Shown piece after piece: positions 46,549-58,100 of a DNA stretch of 64,000 bases; position 1 is the stretch's first letter, and the number at the start of each line of letters is the position of its first letter. Below the pieces are notes generated by a model. It did no database searches and had not been told where the DNA came from. It saw nothing but the letters and a program-made list of their open reading frames with translations. A program made the translations under genes and the position numbers. The stretch comes from Serilophus lunatus (Eukaryota; Chordata; Aves; Passeriformes; Eurylaimidae): the NCBI GenBank assembly GCA_013399895.1, contig VXBA01005040.1, positions 744,001 to 808,000 on the forward strand, in the 5' to 3' direction.

Positions 46549-49500
46549 CTAGTAGAAACGCTTGTTCCGTTCCTGGCGTTTCTGGAAGACCACAGCTCCC
46601 ACCACAGCACACACAATGATGCCCAGCAGTGCACAGAGCAGGAGCAGGAACACCTTCCAGCCAGTCAGTGGCCCACTCCGAAAATTTCCTGTCGGGTCAT
46701 CCACGTTGTCTGTAAGGGCAAGAAGAGCTACAGAGACCGACCCAAGCTTGGCTCCTGTGGAGTCTCACAGGGTGCAACAGCTCCGACGCCTACCAGAGCC
46801 CAGCCCCAACATTCCAATCCCCCAAGGAAGGACTTTGAAGCCCACGGACTCACCTTTGGGAGATTTAAGAAGGCTGACCTTCGGCTCAATCTTAGTCCAG
46901 TCAACAGTCTCATCTTCTACAGGGTGCTCCACCATGAGCTGGAACAGCTTCATCGAGATAATGTCGTGATTGTCTGGGGAACAGCCATGAGCACCAAAGA
47001 CTGTCAGAAGCTCCGAGAAATGTCCAGGCACTTGGAGCACCCTTCAGACTCTGCTCTGTCAGGTCCAGTCTCCCTCCCTCTCAAGCCACCCTCATCCCCA
47101 GGTACAATCCAAGATGTTCCTTGGCTCTCAGGTGCCTCCCTCCCCCAGCCACAGGTCCCTACCCAAGAAGGCTGCAAGAGCCCGGTGAACAATTCAGAGA
47201 AAAGAAGCCACGGAAGCTATCCAGTGCATCCACAGTGTTATAGTCACAGAATCTCAGAACAGTTGGGGTTGGAAGGAACCTCTGGAGATCATCTAATTCA
47301 ACCTTTCCACCAAGGCAGGGTCATCTAGTCTAAGGCTCCAACCACCATGTGTTCCCTTGAGCAAAGCGCCCTCTCACCAGACAGATCTCCAGTGCCAGCA
47401 GAAGCGCCAAAGAAGTATCCAGTTGGCAGCTGCACCCCTGCAATGTCAATGCAGTTCTTCCATTCGTTCTTGTCTTCCACATCGGTCATGACCTGCAAGA
47501 CCAGGGCAGGGTCACACCAGGAATGCTCACCGCTACCCTGCAGCTCTTTTGCAGCTGGAGGTGCTGGAGAGGCAGGCAGCTGAGCCCAGAAAACCACCTC
47601 CAGCTTACTTACTGTTCCAGCCATCCCCACCCCTCGGCCCTGCCCACAGGTGCCCACCAGGGCTCACCGTGAGCCGGCCCCGGGAATACCGGACCGCCAG
47701 GAAGGTGTCGTGGTTCTGGTTGCGCAGGTCGGCGGAGCAGCCGGCCAGCTCCGTCCAGCGCCCGTCCTTGCTGTGGTCGTACGTGAGGGACCCGTTGTTG
47801 ACCATGGCCGAGATGTAGGGGAACACTCGCTGTGGGGACACAGACAGCACCGCTGGGGGGGCTGCACAGCCAGAGCCACCGTGCCCTCAGGGAGAGCAGG
47901 ACGGGGGCACGGCACAGCCACAGAGCCACGGTCGGGTACGGAGCACCGGACCGTGGGATCAAGGCTGCTGCTCCACACAAAGCTGCTGCTGAACTGAGCT
48001 GTTCTGCCTAAAGCTTGTTCTGCCTAAAGCTGAGCCACCATTTCTGACCTTCACATCACGACCCGCCATTCCGTGATTCTGTGAATAAGCCCAGGGCAGA
48101 GCCAGCCCCAGACTTGCACAGTGGCTGGATAAAAACCACAGGATCATTTAGGTCGGAAAAGACTTCTGAGATCACCAGTCAGCATCTGGTCAACCAGACC
48201 AGAGCACTGAGTGCCATGACATTTCTCGAACACCACAAGTGTAAGAATAGAGCATAAGACCCAGAACGGGCAAAAATTCCACATAAGCAGCAAAACCACA
48301 CACAGGGCTTTGTAGTCAGGAGATTTCATACACCAGGAGAGGCCAACTGGAGGCAGGAATTCACCTCCCAGGAGCATCAAGGCAACAGGGAGATGGGTCA
48401 TTTCCAGGTGCTTTGTGACTGAAGCATCATGGGTTTTGGTGATACAGAACTCAAAGCACAGTTTTCTGACTATGGCATCCTGAAATCCACAAACACAGAG
48501 CAGGACAGAAGAAAAGAACTCCCAGCCCCCAGGGGACTCATCTGTACTGTGACCACAGGGAATTCTGGAGTTTCAGGCCGGGAGTTTCTTTCAGAGACAC
48601 TTAGGTTGCAAAGAGAGAAAATAAGACCAGAAACATCATGGAATGAGCAACCAAAGCACAGAGCTCGGGAAATGACACCAGAATGAATATGAACAGGTGG
48701 TGCTTGGTTTACACCAGCCCTGTGCCTGCTGTCCTGGGTGGGAAGCTCCTGGAGCAGGAAGGAAAGAGCCTCCTGGGCACTGTCCAGGCTCCCTGGACCA
48801 CTCACCTCTGTCGCTTCATCATTGGGATATGTATCAAGGAAAATAGCCAGTCCATGAAACTTGTCCTTGCTGCCAAAGACAGGACCTGAACAGGGCAGAA
48901 CATTGGAGACAGAAGGCTCAGAAGAGTCAGAATTTACGGTCAGATACTTCTGAGCTGTACGAACTGTTCACTGCCAGGCAGGTGGCTGAGAGCACCTGCT
49001 CCCCGGGCAGAACACACAGCACACATCAGCCCAGCCTAATGAAACCAGACAGAGGAAGCTCAGAGGCCCTTCCCGGCCAGGTGCCGTCCGGGGCAGGGCC
49101 CTGTGGTGCTGCCGGCTCCCGGCACTGACCTGGCACCAGGCGATCCTGCGTGTACCACAGCGCCAGCCCGTCCCCGTGCAGGTTCTTCTTGCCAGCTCCG
49201 TGGATCTTGAAGTGGACGTGGAGCTCCCAGTCCTTGAGGAAGCAGGGCTGTGGAGAGACTCCAGCGGCGTCAGGGCAAAGGCCGGGCGAGGCGGCGGGGC
49301 CGCCCCGGGCCCCCGCCCGTCTCCCCCCGGGCTCTCACCACGCGGTTCCAGATGGAGCCCTCCCGACTGCGCTCGTCGGGCGTCAGGCGGACGTACTGGC
49401 TGGTGACCATGGTGCTGCCCTGGAAGTCCCACAGCGGCATCGCGGCGGAGCCCGCGCCTGCAAAGGGGCAAACGGACCGCAGATCAGCCCGGGCCGCTCG

Positions 49501-49679
49501 GGGGGCGCCCGGCACGTCCGCCCGGCCCCGCGCTCACCCTGGTACGGCTTCATCAGCGAGTGCTCCCGCTTCAGGTGCTCGTTGTTGCCGTCCGTGAGCT
49601 CGGCGGGCGCCGGGAGCGGCCCGACCAGCGCCAAGAGCAGCGCGGCCGCCACCACCATCCCGCCCGCACCCGCCGCCAT
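46549..49679 (-). CDS. LMAN2: Lectin, mannose binding 2 (VIP36)
   Basis: L-type lectin of the ER-Golgi early secretory pathway; binds high-mannose glycans on cargo glycoproteins with Ca2+. Exons (complement): 49538-49679, 49339-49457, 49130-49247, 48806-48885, 47668-47829, 47378-47492, 46854-46973, 46549-46709, giving 338 aa (human 356). It has a signal peptide (Leu/Ala-rich, about residues 1-25) and a legume-lectin domain from about residue 50. That domain includes WNRVPCFLKDWE, the sugar/Ca2+-site DTYPN, NQNHDTF and GYFFGASAGTGDLSD. The juxtamembrane stretch is DDPTGNFRSG, the transmembrane helix about residues 304-327, and the cytosolic tail ends KRFY, the transport signal of VIP36. Start: the first ATG of the CpG-rich exon 1. 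Introns 4 and 5 hold CR1 fragments. Confidence 0.96.
47236..47338 (-). mobile_element. CR1 LINE 3' end, antisense, in LMAN2 intron
   Basis: TCACAGAATCTCAGAACAGT, then a GGTTGGAAGGAACCTCTGGA stretch: the reverse complement of a CR1 3' terminus, about 100 bases. It stops 40 bases short of the LMAN2 exon at 47378-47492. Confidence 0.85.
47999..48030. repeat. 16-bp direct repeat
   Basis: TGTTCTGCCTAAAGCT occurs twice back to back in an LMAN2 intron, close to a CR1-like tail at about 48060-48080. A small local duplication. Confidence 0.7.
48136..48260 (-). mobile_element. CR1-like interspersed fragment, antisense
   Basis: AGGATCATTTAGGTCGGAAA followed by AGACTTCTGAGATCACC resembles the common avian CR1-type 3' end in reverse orientation, diverged. 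The subfamily cannot be assigned by eye. Confidence 0.6.
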
Positions 49680-49734
49680 GCTCCGCTTCCGCCTTCCGGC
49701 GCCCCGCCCTCGCCCCGCCTCGCAACCGCAGCGA

Positions 49735-49739
49735 CCAAT
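49735..49739 (+). promoter_or_regulatory. CCAAT box upstream of LMAN2
   Basis: CCAAT in the context CGACCAATCAGA lies 56 bases upstream of the LMAN2 ATG, in CpG-rich DNA. Good NF-Y match; function inferred. Confidence 0.5.
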
Positions 49740-49970
49740 CAGAAACCCCTAAATCACCGTGATCCCGCCTCTGCAGGTGAGTGGCAGCGCAGACAGCCTA
49801 TGGTAGAGGCGAAGGGCGGGGCCAGGGAGGAGGGTGGCTCCCGCTGCTCTTCGGGAGGGCCCCGAGGGGGCCCCGGGGGCTGCCGGGAGATGTAGTGCTT
49901 TCCCCGCGGGGCTGGTCACGTGCGCTGCTCCTGCCGCCCGCGGGACACGTGACCCTCCCCGGCCGGTCCC

Positions 49971-50262
49971 GAGAACGGCGCCGGGAGTAGGGATGTCCCC
50001 GGGAATAGGGATGTCCCCAGGGATAGGGATGTCCTCGGGGATAGGGATGTCCCCGGGAATAGGGATGTCCTCGGGGATAGGGATGTCCCCGGGAATAGGG
50101 ATGTCCCCAGGGATAGGGATGTCCCCAGGGATAGGGATGTCCCCGGGAATAGGGATGTCCTCGGGGATAGGGATGTCCCCGGGAATACAGACGGCCCCGG
50201 CGATAGGGACGGTCCCAAAAATAGGGATGGCCCCGGGAGTAGGGATGGCCCCGGGAATGGTC
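49971..50262. repeat. 18-bp minisatellite GGGATGTCCCCGGGAATA
   Basis: Eleven close 18-bp copies (49988-50187) are flanked by degenerate ones, about 16 in all. Three variants alternate, differing in the CCCCGGGAAT / CCCCAGGGAT / CCTCGGGGAT half. Because the unit is a multiple of 3, several frames on both strands stay open, so long open frames here (to 338 codons plus, 216 minus) are repeat artefacts. It lies between the LMAN2 promoter and the 3' end of the ARL3-like gene. Confidence 0.95.
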
Positions 50263-50405
50263 CCGGCCCCGAGAATCTTCCCGGGAACGGCTACGACAGT
50301 GGGAACGGCCTCTGGAAAACCCTGCGGGTCCCGATGGGCAGCGGGGCAGCGCTGTCCCCGGGCCACGGGAAGGACTGGTCGAGGCAGCGTGGAGGTCACA
50401 GCAGC

Positions 50406-50411
50406 TTTATT
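50406..50411 (-). other. Candidate poly(A) signal AATAAA, ARL3-like gene
   Basis: TTTATT on the plus strand. No earlier AATAAA or ATTAAA is obvious between the ARL3-like stop (51240) and here, so the 3' UTR would be about 830 bases and end beside the minisatellite. Confidence 0.5.
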
Positions 50412-51239
50412 AGGAGCCGCAGGGCCGCCCCTACCCCGCTGCGGCGGGTGCCACCCGTCCCATGGCGGCCGGGGTGGCCAGGGAGCCGAATCTCCCCGCC
50501 CTCCGGATGGGCATCTTCAGCGAGGCGGCAGCAGCCCTGGTCTGGATGCGTTTGGGACAGCACACATCCCAGGGGCTCCGGCAGAGCAGCCCCTCGGCGG
50601 CATACACGGCGTGGCTGCAGCCAGAGCTGGCACCGGGCAAGGAGACTCCTCCTCTGGTGACTGCCCAGCTACGTTTTCTCTGTCTTCATTCTTGCCCAAG
50701 GTCCTGTGCGCACGTGGGAACTCCTCTGGCCAGCGAGAGATACTGAACAGAGACTTTCTCGAGCTGCTGCCACAGGTGGGGCAGCACCGGTGCCAACCTG
50801 CAGGAGCACAGGGGGATGGATACACACCCTTCGGCTGGCTGGCGGACTAGCCAGCGCTGTGGTGGGTGCCTGGCGTGCTCTGGGCAGTGTGTGGGTCACA
50901 CCAGCCCCTGCGGGGTGTGCCAGCAGCAGCGTGGAGGGACAATTCCTGGCCAGGTTCTCGTGCTGGAGCTGTGCAAGCCCTTGATACGGTGGGACATGTG
51001 CTTCTCTCCAACAGCACGGGGGCTGCAGGAAGGTCAGGGGGTATGGTGGAGCCTGTGGAAGCCCAGGAAGCAGGGAAAGGGGAAGCCAAGAGGTTAGTGG
51101 AAGCGTGGGTGGGAAAATCATCTCAACATGGCAGTCTGAGACTCAGGGCCCAGCAGAGCCTTGGAGGGAGCTGAGGGACCAGGGGGAGTTGGCCATGGCA
51201 ACCACCTGCAGCTCAGTCCCGTCTGGCACTTCACAATTC

Positions 51240-53190
51240 TCACTTCTTCCTGTTCATGATCTGGCTGGAAATCCAGTTCATTCCATCCTGGAGGGAAGAG
51301 AGATTGTGAGCACAGCCCCAAGAGCATGGCAGGCCCTTGGGTCCTCTGCAAATCCTGCAGGCCCCCATCTCTACCTGCACTCCTTCCCCAGACAGGGCTG
51401 AGCAGGCTTGGATCTGCCACTCCCGGTCCCGGTAGGTGTGGAGGTTGAGCCCTTCTGCAATTTCATCTGCGGGAGCTGCAGTCACCAAGTCCTGCTTGTT
51501 GGCAAACACCAGCAGCGGGACCCCCGTGAGGGACTCCTCCTCCGTGAGCTCTGCCAGCTCCTGCCAAGAGAGAACCTTCTCCCAGGGCTGCTGCCCTTGC
51601 TGGAGCTGCCCAGGGTAGGTTACACACCTAAACCCCCCCAAATGCCTCATCCTCCCTCTCTTATGGCAGATAAAGAAGGTGTGAGGTCCTGACATTCTGA
51701 GGGAGACATGTGCCCACCTGGAGCTCCATAGACCCAGGGCTACCTGAAGGTTGAAGTATTCCCAGCACTAAGAGCCTGGGCAAAGGGCAGCTGCAGGAGG
51801 CTGCTGCCAGCCCTGTGCTGTCTGGCACGCCCACAATGCCGTCTGGTGCTGGAACAGCCAAGGCTGGCACTCGGAGTCTCACCTTCCTCTCTCAGAGCTT
51901 CATCCCCAGGGTTTGTAACTGATTTTGCTACACATAAGCCTTTGTTTGGCTGTATCACTAAACTGGTGCTGGAAAGGTGAGGTGAGGGCTGACAACTGAG
52001 GGGTTACTCTCACCTGGGGCAGTCACCTCTGTGCCACGTACCCCTGGAGCAGCACACCAGGCTCAGGAGGAGCTGGTGGGCACGGGTCTGCCATAGAGGG
52101 GGAAGTGTCTGCATGCTGAGCCCCTCCCACAGAGCCCTGACCCTGCACTGCATGAGCCCCTACAGCACTGCCCCACAAGTGAAAGCAGCCTCAATCCCTG
52201 CTCCATTCCTCAAAGAGCTGGTGCCGGACAGATCCGAGCCCCAGAATCCCACAGCCACCCGCCACTGGCCCCCTCATACCTGCCCCGTCTCCTCAAAACG
52301 CTTCTGGTCGGCACTGTCAATGACATAAATCTGCCGTGGGGACAAAAGGGATGATCAGGGGCCCCTTCTTGCCTGACTGCACAGCCCATGTGTGAGGCCC
52401 ACACACCACTGGGGGCCACATGCAGAGGGCACAGCTCTTGATGCACAGGGTTGTGAGGGGCTGCCTCACTCACCAGCAGGTCTGTGCTGCCCAGATACTT
52501 CTTCCAGTATGGGCGGATAGAGCGCTGCCCCCCAATATCCCAGACATTCAGCTTCAAACCGTGGGAGTGGACGCTCTTTATGTTGAAACCCTGAGCAAGG
52601 ACACAAACCCTGGCATTACCCGAGAGATGAGTGGGACCTGCCTCCCCACGCCCTGCTGCCCATGGCACCCAGCAGCACCTACCTGAGTGGGGGTGATGGT
52701 GCTGACCTCCTCGGATGCCAGGCGCTTCAGCAGCGTCGTCTTCCCTGCATTGTCCAGCCCCAGCAGGACAATACGGAGCTCCTGCTCTGGTGAACCCTTC
52801 AGCCTCTGGATGACGGAGAGCAGCCCCTGGGGAAGCAGGGTGCTGGGGGAGCCCTGTGGGGTGCTGGGTCACTGGAGAGTGCCCTCGTTCTGGATGGGGA
52901 AACTGGGCGCTCTGTGGTCCCTGTGCAACCACCACGGATCTGCTCCCAAGGTATGCACGCTTGGGGTGGCCCCACGGCAGATCCGCAGAGCCTCAATTCC
53001 TCCCCTTCCAGGTGTGCTGTCCCTGCTCCAGTGCCTCTGCCAGCTCCCGAGTGTGCTGGGGGGATGTATCCAGGGAAGAGCCCTGCTCTGCCAGCCCACC
53101 CAGCACCGCAACTGGGAGCTGGTGCTGCACACCCACCCTGGAGTAGGTGGGATGTCACCGGACCCCACTTACCTTCTGCACATCACCCAT
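51240..53190 (-). CDS. ARL3-like small GTPase (ARF family)
   Basis: Paralogue of ARL3, the GTPase that releases lipidated cargo from PDE6D and UNC119 carriers, chiefly into cilia. Exons (complement): 53173-53190, 52683-52826, 52474-52590, 52280-52330, 51375-51560, 51240-51287, giving 187 aa. Motifs: P-loop GLDNAGKT (29-36), ITPTQGFNIKSV at switch I, WDIGGQ (71-76), NKQD (131-134), and CSALSGEGVQDGMNW near the end. The NIKSV and RFEETGQELAEL signatures are ARL3-type, not ARF or ARL2. It differs from ARL3 by the N-terminus MGDVQKGLLSVIQ and many substitutions. Fish have an ARL3-like (arl3l) gene starting similarly, so I infer this is that second copy; I recall no such gene in human between LMAN2 and RGS14. 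All catalytic motifs are intact, so it looks functional. Its first coding exon is only 18 bp. Confidence 0.92.
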
Positions 53191-54680
53191 GGTCTGGGAG
53201 TCGCTCTGGCCCACAGCACGCCTGGGGAGCTGCCGGGGGCTCGTCCCCGGGGCCCGCCGGCGGCTGCGTGACTGGCACACTCCCCATCCCCGGGGGAGGA
53301 AGAGGATTACAGGCTCCAGAATTAGCTGCTGTTCCTCCATTTACCTACAGCATTAAATAATGACCTCGGCAAATCCCCCAGCCAGCTGTCGCCCCGCCGT
53401 CGCCTACTCCCGTGATAAACTGGGTCCCCCTGTGCTGGGGCACTGGGGCACAGGGTGTCCCTCTCCCTACAGGGCCAGGCTCCTACCCTGGGAAGATGCT
53501 GTGCCCTGGCACCACGGGTACGGCCATGTCCTGGAGCACAGGGCTGACACAGCCTCCCACCAGCACCCACGAGCTGCCCCCTTGAAGGGCAGCAGGTGGA
53601 AATGCTGAGGTTGGAACTGCCTGAGGCCACGTCACCCACTGCCACCCCGGGAAACCACCAGGCCCTGGAGCAGGTCAAGGGCTGGGCTACTGGTAGCCAA
53701 AGATCAGGGATGATGCAGGACAGAGATCCAGAGGGACCTTCCCCAGCAGCCCTCCCCAGCCCAGGTGGAGTGAGGGGCTTGTTGATTCTCAGTTTAGACA
53801 TTAATTAAGCAGTGTCTTTGATTTCTGCACGCTGCATTTCGGTCCTCAGATCGGATTTCCTAGCAGAGAGGTTATCCTTGCGGTGAGGACCGTGAGTCAC
53901 GCACTCTTGGAGAGACATTTTTATTTATAACTCCTGTTCCAAAGCCAAGCCAAACAACATAGCCACACTCCCACAATGGGAAGGGGAGCAGCACAATCAT
54001 CCCCCATCCACCGCTGCTCCATGCAGCAGTGGGAGACAAAGGAGGAGCTGTAGGGGCTACTCTCCACTCCCCCCTACCGAGAGACCCTGCCAGGGCTGTG
54101 GCTGACCTTGCTGTTCTGCTTTTGTGCCTGTTCACAGTGGGAATGCTTCATTTTTCTCTGCATAGATCTGCACCCAATTTAATGTTAGGGTTCTGCTTTT
54201 GATAGGTTAGTCACCCACCTTATGTCCCCATTATTAGCATTTCCCTGAGCGGGTTGCCATGGTGCTTTGTGGTTTATCCTGTACCGTTAGTTACTGAGAT
54301 TTCCTAACAAATATCCTAAAATATCATCCACTGGTTTGTGGTTGCTGATCAACATGGAACCTCGACCTTAGGAGATGGGCAAAACTGCTTAGGCATCACT
54401 TTGGGGACTCAAGCTGCACGTCCACCGCTCCTCTCTGCCAGGTTCTGCTGGCACAGGCAGCTCTCTCCAAACACCAGCCCTGGGGCCACCCCCAGACCCC
54501 GTGTGTCCAGGGCAAGCAGCACCAAGCTGGTAGCAGGGTATACTGGAAGTGTTGATGCCACCCTATCCCTGATCCCCATCTCTTTGGGGTGATATGATGA
54601 CCAGGAGGAGCTTCCTCAGGCTGCCCGGGCTGCGGGAAGGGATGGTGATGGAGTGATGACCCAAAGCAGCACAGAGCGTG
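53191..54680. other. Spacer between ARL3-like gene and RGS14
   Basis: The first 150 bases are CpG-rich and probably hold the ARL3-like 5' UTR and promoter. The rest has no recognisable gene or repeat. The AT-rich stretch at 53.8-54.4 kb is featureless to me. Confidence 0.55.
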
Positions 54681-54689
54681 CTGGGAATG

Positions 54690-54903
54690 GGGACTGGGAT
54701 GGGGAAAGAAACAGGATGCAGATGGAGATGGGGACTGGAACAGGGATGTAGATGGGGATGGAGTCGCGGATGTGGATGCAGATGGAGGCAGGGACACGGA
54801 TGGGGATGGGGATTGAGTGGGATGAGGATGAGGATGGGAACAGGGATGCAGATGGTGATGGAGTAACGGATGAGGACGCAGATGGAGACAGGGACGGGGA
54901 CGC
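54690..54903 (+). repeat. Degenerate GATGGG/GGGACA hexamer array upstream of RGS14
   Basis: Purine-rich 6-bp units (GATGGG, GATGCA, GGGACA, GAGGAT) fill about 210 bases ending some 250 bases before the RGS14 start. The array is strongly strand-biased, with G and A on the plus strand. The same 6-bp periodicity occurs upstream of NHP2. Confidence 0.85.
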
Positions 54904-55017
54904 GGCGGCGCCGCGGAGGCTCTTGGCCCGGAGTCGGTGCCCACCGAGGCGGTGCCGCCGCACGGGGCGGGAGGGCGGCCCCGCTCCCCCCGCTGCGGTC
55001 TCGGTTCCCATGGCGAC

Positions 55018-55026
55018 ACTTCCTGT
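55018..55026 (+). promoter_or_regulatory. ETS-type site in RGS14 5' region
   Basis: ACTTCCTGT (ACAGGAAGT on minus) is a consensus ETS-family site about 135 bases before the RGS14 ATG in a CpG island. RGS14 is expressed in lymphoid cells and brain, but occupancy is inference only. Confidence 0.35.
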
Positions 55027-55156
55027 GGCAGCCGAAAGCGGTAGTGCCGGGAGCGCCGGGCCCGGCCGGGAGAGCAGCGAGAGCGGCGCCGCCGGCCGGG
55101 GATGCTGCGGGGCCCGGGGCCGCGGCGGTAGCGCGCCGGGCCGGGCGGAGCCAGGG

Positions 55157-58100
55157 ATGCAGGGCAAGGGCAAACTGCTGGTGGTCCACAACGGGCGCAT
55201 GGTGAGTGCCCGGGGCGCCGGTCTCCATCCCCCGGGGCTGCCCCGCCCGGCGGCGCGGTGCGGGGTTGGGTACCGGGTAGGAGGGGATATGGAGTGGATG
55301 ATGTGCAGGCAGAGGGATGTATGGGGCCGGGAAACGGGCAGGCAAGAGAGTGTGGGACTGGGTGGCAGGCAGGGCAGGATGGGGCTTGGGTATCAAAAGC
55401 AGGCAGAGATGTAGAAAGGTTTTAGGGCAGGCAGCAGGATGCGGGGCTGGGGAGCACGCAGGGACATATGGGGCTGCGGTAAGGAGCAGCGGGGGTTTAT
55501 GAGGCTGAGACAGAGCTGTGGGTGAGGTGCGGCACTGGGGTAATGGACAAGCAGTGATAGATGGGGATGGGGGACACAGGAGTCGGCAGTGCTGGGATAT
55601 GTGGGGCTGGGTGGCACAGGCAGGGCAGAACTATGTGGCTGCGGGTGGAGGAGAAGAGCAAGGAGCTGGCAAGGTAGGGGTGCGTGGGGCTGCAGTAAGG
55701 GACATGGCAGCAACATGTGGGGTGGAGTAGCAGGGAAAGACGGGTGGGATAGTGGGGCTGGGGTGTGTGGGGCTGGCAGGGTGGGGGGCACTGGCCAGCT
55801 GGGTCAAAGGCACCCATTTCAGCAACAGCACCACTTCAGTGTGGCCCCGGGCAGGCAATGAGAGGCAGCGCCAAGCGAGTGCTTGGCTGGGCTTTGGCTG
55901 CGGAGAATCTGTCCATCTTCCTGCTTGCTGTGGGTCCTGGAGTATTCCATCCCTTGGGCACTCCATCCCTGGGGCTGGTATCTAGGGTGGCCCAGCAGGT
56001 GCTGCAGGGCACCTTGTCCTGCTGTGCCCTGGGCTGGCAGCATCCAGACCGTGTTTTTGGGCATCTGCCCACCAGTAGCTACACGTTCCAAGGAAGGAGG
56101 GAGCAGGCAGTTTGCCTGCCTAGGGCTGTGGTTGTCTTTCCTTCCCTCCCCTCCTCCCCTCCTCTTCCTGTGCTGAGGAGGCTGCTTCTCTTCTCCCTGG
56201 TTGGTCGGGGTGGCAGGGTTACATCTGATAACATCTGCCCTTCCCCAATTGCTGACCTGGCTACAGGGCATGGGGAGGTGGGAGAAAAGCTGCACACCAC
56301 TTGTAACTTCTTATCTCTACTCAATGCCCGTGATTTGGGAGCCTTGTGTCCTGCCTGTGCCATGGGACAGGTAACACCAGAGCAGTGTTTGCCAGCATCC
56401 CGTGTCCCTTGCTCCTGGTTTGGTCTGGGCTTGCCCTGATGCTGCTGCCTGCCTGGGTACTGCTCCACCAGGCTGGCAGATCCTCTCAGCTCTCTTCTTT
56501 CCACCCCTACAGGGCCCAGCTGTGTCGGATGGAGGTAAGGTTGCTCTTTGCCCTGGAATGGGAGGTCAGCATCATCTCCAGGGGAGGGGGAAACCCGCAG
56601 CCAGCCTAGTGCCTCGTCCTGTGTCAGCACAGGCTGTGCCAGGGGCGAGTACTTGGCCAGGCCTCTGCAACTCCAGTACTGCCCATACCCTCCCATCCAT
56701 CCCTCATGGCCCTGTTGTGTCTGTCCCTCCCCCTCAGCTGGCACCTTTGAGCACTGGGGGCTGAGGGGCTTCCAAGGGCAAGCAGAACTGAGTGCCAGCC
56801 ATCTCCATGTTCCATGAGGATGTCTGTCTGTCTGTCTATCTGTTTCACTGTGAACTGTGTATCTCACATGGTCCATTCAACTGTCTTGGCCCCAGTTACA
56901 CGTGGTTTAAACAGGAGAAGGGTGAGGAGCTTGGCAAAGCAGCAGCCTGACACACCTCTCCTTTGCCAGGAGAGCACTGCTTCCATATGCTTACCTTCTC
57001 TTGCAAATGACCCTCTGCTTCCAGTTGCTCACCAGTCAAACCAGTTCAAAAGCTGGGGATGCCCTTGGGAATTTCCGTCCTTTTGAATACATGGTCACAG
57101 GGTTTCCCCATCGGGGGGTTTCCTCAGGGTTAGGAGCTGGGGATAAAACTTTCTGTGCTCTCTGCTTGTTGGGTTTATCTCTTGTCATGGTCAGAAGAAT
57201 GCAGATGGTGAGTTCAGGCACCTCTGCCCATCTTCCAAGCTTCACTCTGCACCGTGTGCCCCTTGTGTCCCCTTACACCCCACTTCCCCTCCTGGCTGAG
57301 TGCCTTCCCCAAGGCTCTCTTCCTCTAGGAGATGAGTCACAGGTGGAGTCATGGTGACACCCGGGGAGGGAGGATTGCCAATGCTAGTAGGGAGAGCTGT
57401 CATGCCAGGAAGTGCCCACTGTGGCATCATGGTGCTCAATCCTCCAAGGATGCTACTGTGATGCTCCTTGTGTTCCCTACCTGAGGGCTCACCAGCTCCA
57501 ATTGGGATGGGGCAGATGAACTCGCTGCAGACACATACAGAAGGCTGCTGATGCTAGGGAGTGACACTGAGAGACAGCCAGAACTGACCCTTTTTTCTCT
57601 CTCAGAGTTAAATGCCTCCAGAGCCCGTGGCAGCAACCACAGTGTGAACAGCCTGCCAGCACCAGCCACCTGTGGTTCCACACAGGGGTCTGTGGTCAGC
57701 TGGGCCGAATCCTTCGAGACGCTGCTGCAGGATCGTGTGGCCATCACCTACTTCACTGTGAGTGCCACAGCCCAAAGCTTGGTCCCTTCTCCCGTCTTAC
57801 ATTGGCCACCAACTGTCCCACAGCCACAGTGCCACCAGGCCATCAGTTCTCTCTGCCCCGCAGGAGTTCCTCAAGAAGGAGTTCAGTGCTGAAAATGTCT
57901 ACTTCTGGCAGGCATGTGAGCGCTTCCAGCAGATCCCAGCCAGTGACACGCAGCAGGTACTGGGAGGGACATGGGCAGAGCTGTCCAGCCTGTTTTGGGG
58001 GCTAAGCAGGCTGGGAGCTATCACAGAAGGAATAAGGAAATGGATGTGATGTGCATCTGAAAAGCTGTAGGTGGGGCTACCTGCTCCAGGGTGGCCAGAG

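Noticed and set aside
49971..50262. Regular repeats considered as a CRISPR-like array
   Set aside because: Units are contiguous with no unique spacers and the sequence is a vertebrate genome. It is a minisatellite.
49834..50850. 338-codon plus frame and 216-codon minus frame with hexapeptide repeats
   Set aside because: Both are produced by the 18-bp minisatellite, whose period keeps frames open. Neither has splice, start or family support.
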